64,000 bases of DNA, from the NCBI RefSeq assembly GCF_000182925.2, contig NC_026502.1, positions 2,232,001-2,296,000 of the forward strand, given 5' to 3'. Position 1 is the first letter of the stretch, and every line of letters starts with the position of its first letter. The stretch comes from Neurospora crassa OR74A (lineage: Eukaryota; Ascomycota; Sordariomycetes; Sordariales; Sordariaceae). This document shows, piece after piece, positions 63,314 to 64,000 of this stretch. A program made the translations under genes and the position numbers. The notes beneath the pieces are model-generated. The model saw nothing but the letters and a program-made list of their open reading frames with translations, was not told where the DNA came from and ran no database searches.

Positions 63314-64000
63314 AAGTGGGGTGTAGTGTAGGAACGTGGTGTATATAAAAAGCCGGAGTCATTTTGGAGTCACGATATATACCATCTTGAATTTTGCTGA
63401 TTGAAGAAGAGGTCCCTAATCGATCTGCAAGCGGATTTGAATATATGAAACTGTGTAAACCGCCTAGCAAAGTTGCAGAGTGCAGTGAGTGACGTGCTGG
63501 GGGTGCAAGAGGGCCGTGTAGAAGAAAGGAACACCCCCTTCCCCACATGTTGCGAATGGAGTCTCGTCCCTCAATGGTAACCCTTGCATAAGTGGTTGCA
63601 TTATGTACTGGTCACTAATCGCTGCAAGGTGGTTGAGATACTGCCACTACCTCTGCTGCGACATGCCAGCGATCCGGGGGTGTCCTTGATAAGGAGTCTA
63701 GTGTACCAGTGAAAGGGACATAGTGTACGTTGGAGAAGGGAAGGGAAGTAAGTACCGAGGCTAGACGAGCAAACCTCAACTGCATAGCCGGTAAGTACGC
63801 CTGGAGCTTTTCGTCCTCGTCTTGGACAATCCCAGGGTAGCAAAAGCGGGGCAATCCTGACGCCTGGGCATCTCCACTGGGGAAATATTGATACGGAGCT
63901 ATCAAGTGATGTACATGGCAGCTGTACCGGATCGATGGGCCGCAGTGAAGATGCGGAGATATCTCAGGATAGCTATATCCGGTCGACCTATGTAGTGTAG
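63314..64000. other. 3' flank of the aminotransferase gene, no gene seen
   Basis: Short overlapping frames only. Probably the 3' untranslated region followed by intergenic DNA. Confidence 0.6.

Overview
The window looks like nuclear DNA of a filamentous ascomycete, very probably Neurospora or a close Sordariales relative. Four things point there: short introns (about 55-330 bp) with GT..AG ends and CTAAC-like branch sites; C-ending codon preference in the highly expressed genes; an AT-rich, stop-riddled transposon relic at the left edge of the kind made by repeat-induced point mutation (RIP); and many long homopolymer runs and microsatellites. Gene models below were built by hand from reading frames, splice signals and family motifs. 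No alignment or transcript was available.

Layout. Bases 1-1450 are a RIP-type relic of a Fot1/pogo (DDE_1) transposase. Bases 1451-16788 hold no gene I can support. They carry microsatellites and one well-formed 359-bp miniature inverted-repeat element (11349-11707) flanked by TA. The genes follow, in order: a 2177-residue hybrid histidine kinase with a split GAF-like domain, two PAS domains and two receivers (16789-23391, minus; possibly nik-2); the TFIIH subunit SSL1/p44 (28206-29682, plus); 4-hydroxyphenylpyruvate dioxygenase (30906-32144, minus); a TTC36-type TPR protein (33505-34308, plus); an NCE101-like small membrane protein (34470-34711, minus); ribosomal protein eL27 (35312-36140, plus); a triose-phosphate-translocator family transporter (38284-39763, minus); UDP-galactopyranose mutase (44371-46234, plus); a giant group-X-like hybrid histidine kinase with a pseudokinase and an AAA-type ATPase (51046-58317, plus); the retromer subunit VPS29 (59865-60664, minus); and alanine:glyoxylate aminotransferase (61837-63313, plus). 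Neighbours are mostly arranged as divergent or convergent pairs.

Functional links. The transporter and UDP-galactopyranose mutase form a divergent pair that recalls the glfB/glfA pair of Aspergillus fumigatus, so this is a likely galactofuranose (cell-wall sugar) synthesis and Golgi-import module. The two hybrid kinases lie within about 42 kb of each other and each carries a degenerate signalling domain: a receiver lacking its phospho-acceptor Asp in the first, a kinase fold lacking its catalytic Asp residues in the second. The remaining genes are housekeeping functions (transcription/repair, translation, tyrosine breakdown, endosomal sorting, glyoxylate/glycine metabolism) with no obvious shared pathway.

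The most interesting items are the TA-flanked miniature element, the degenerate receiver and the intron one codon before the phospho-Asp in the first kinase, the pseudokinase, overlapping upstream ORFs and possible spliced tail in the second kinase, the galactofuranose gene pair, and the probable alternative mitochondrial start of the aminotransferase.
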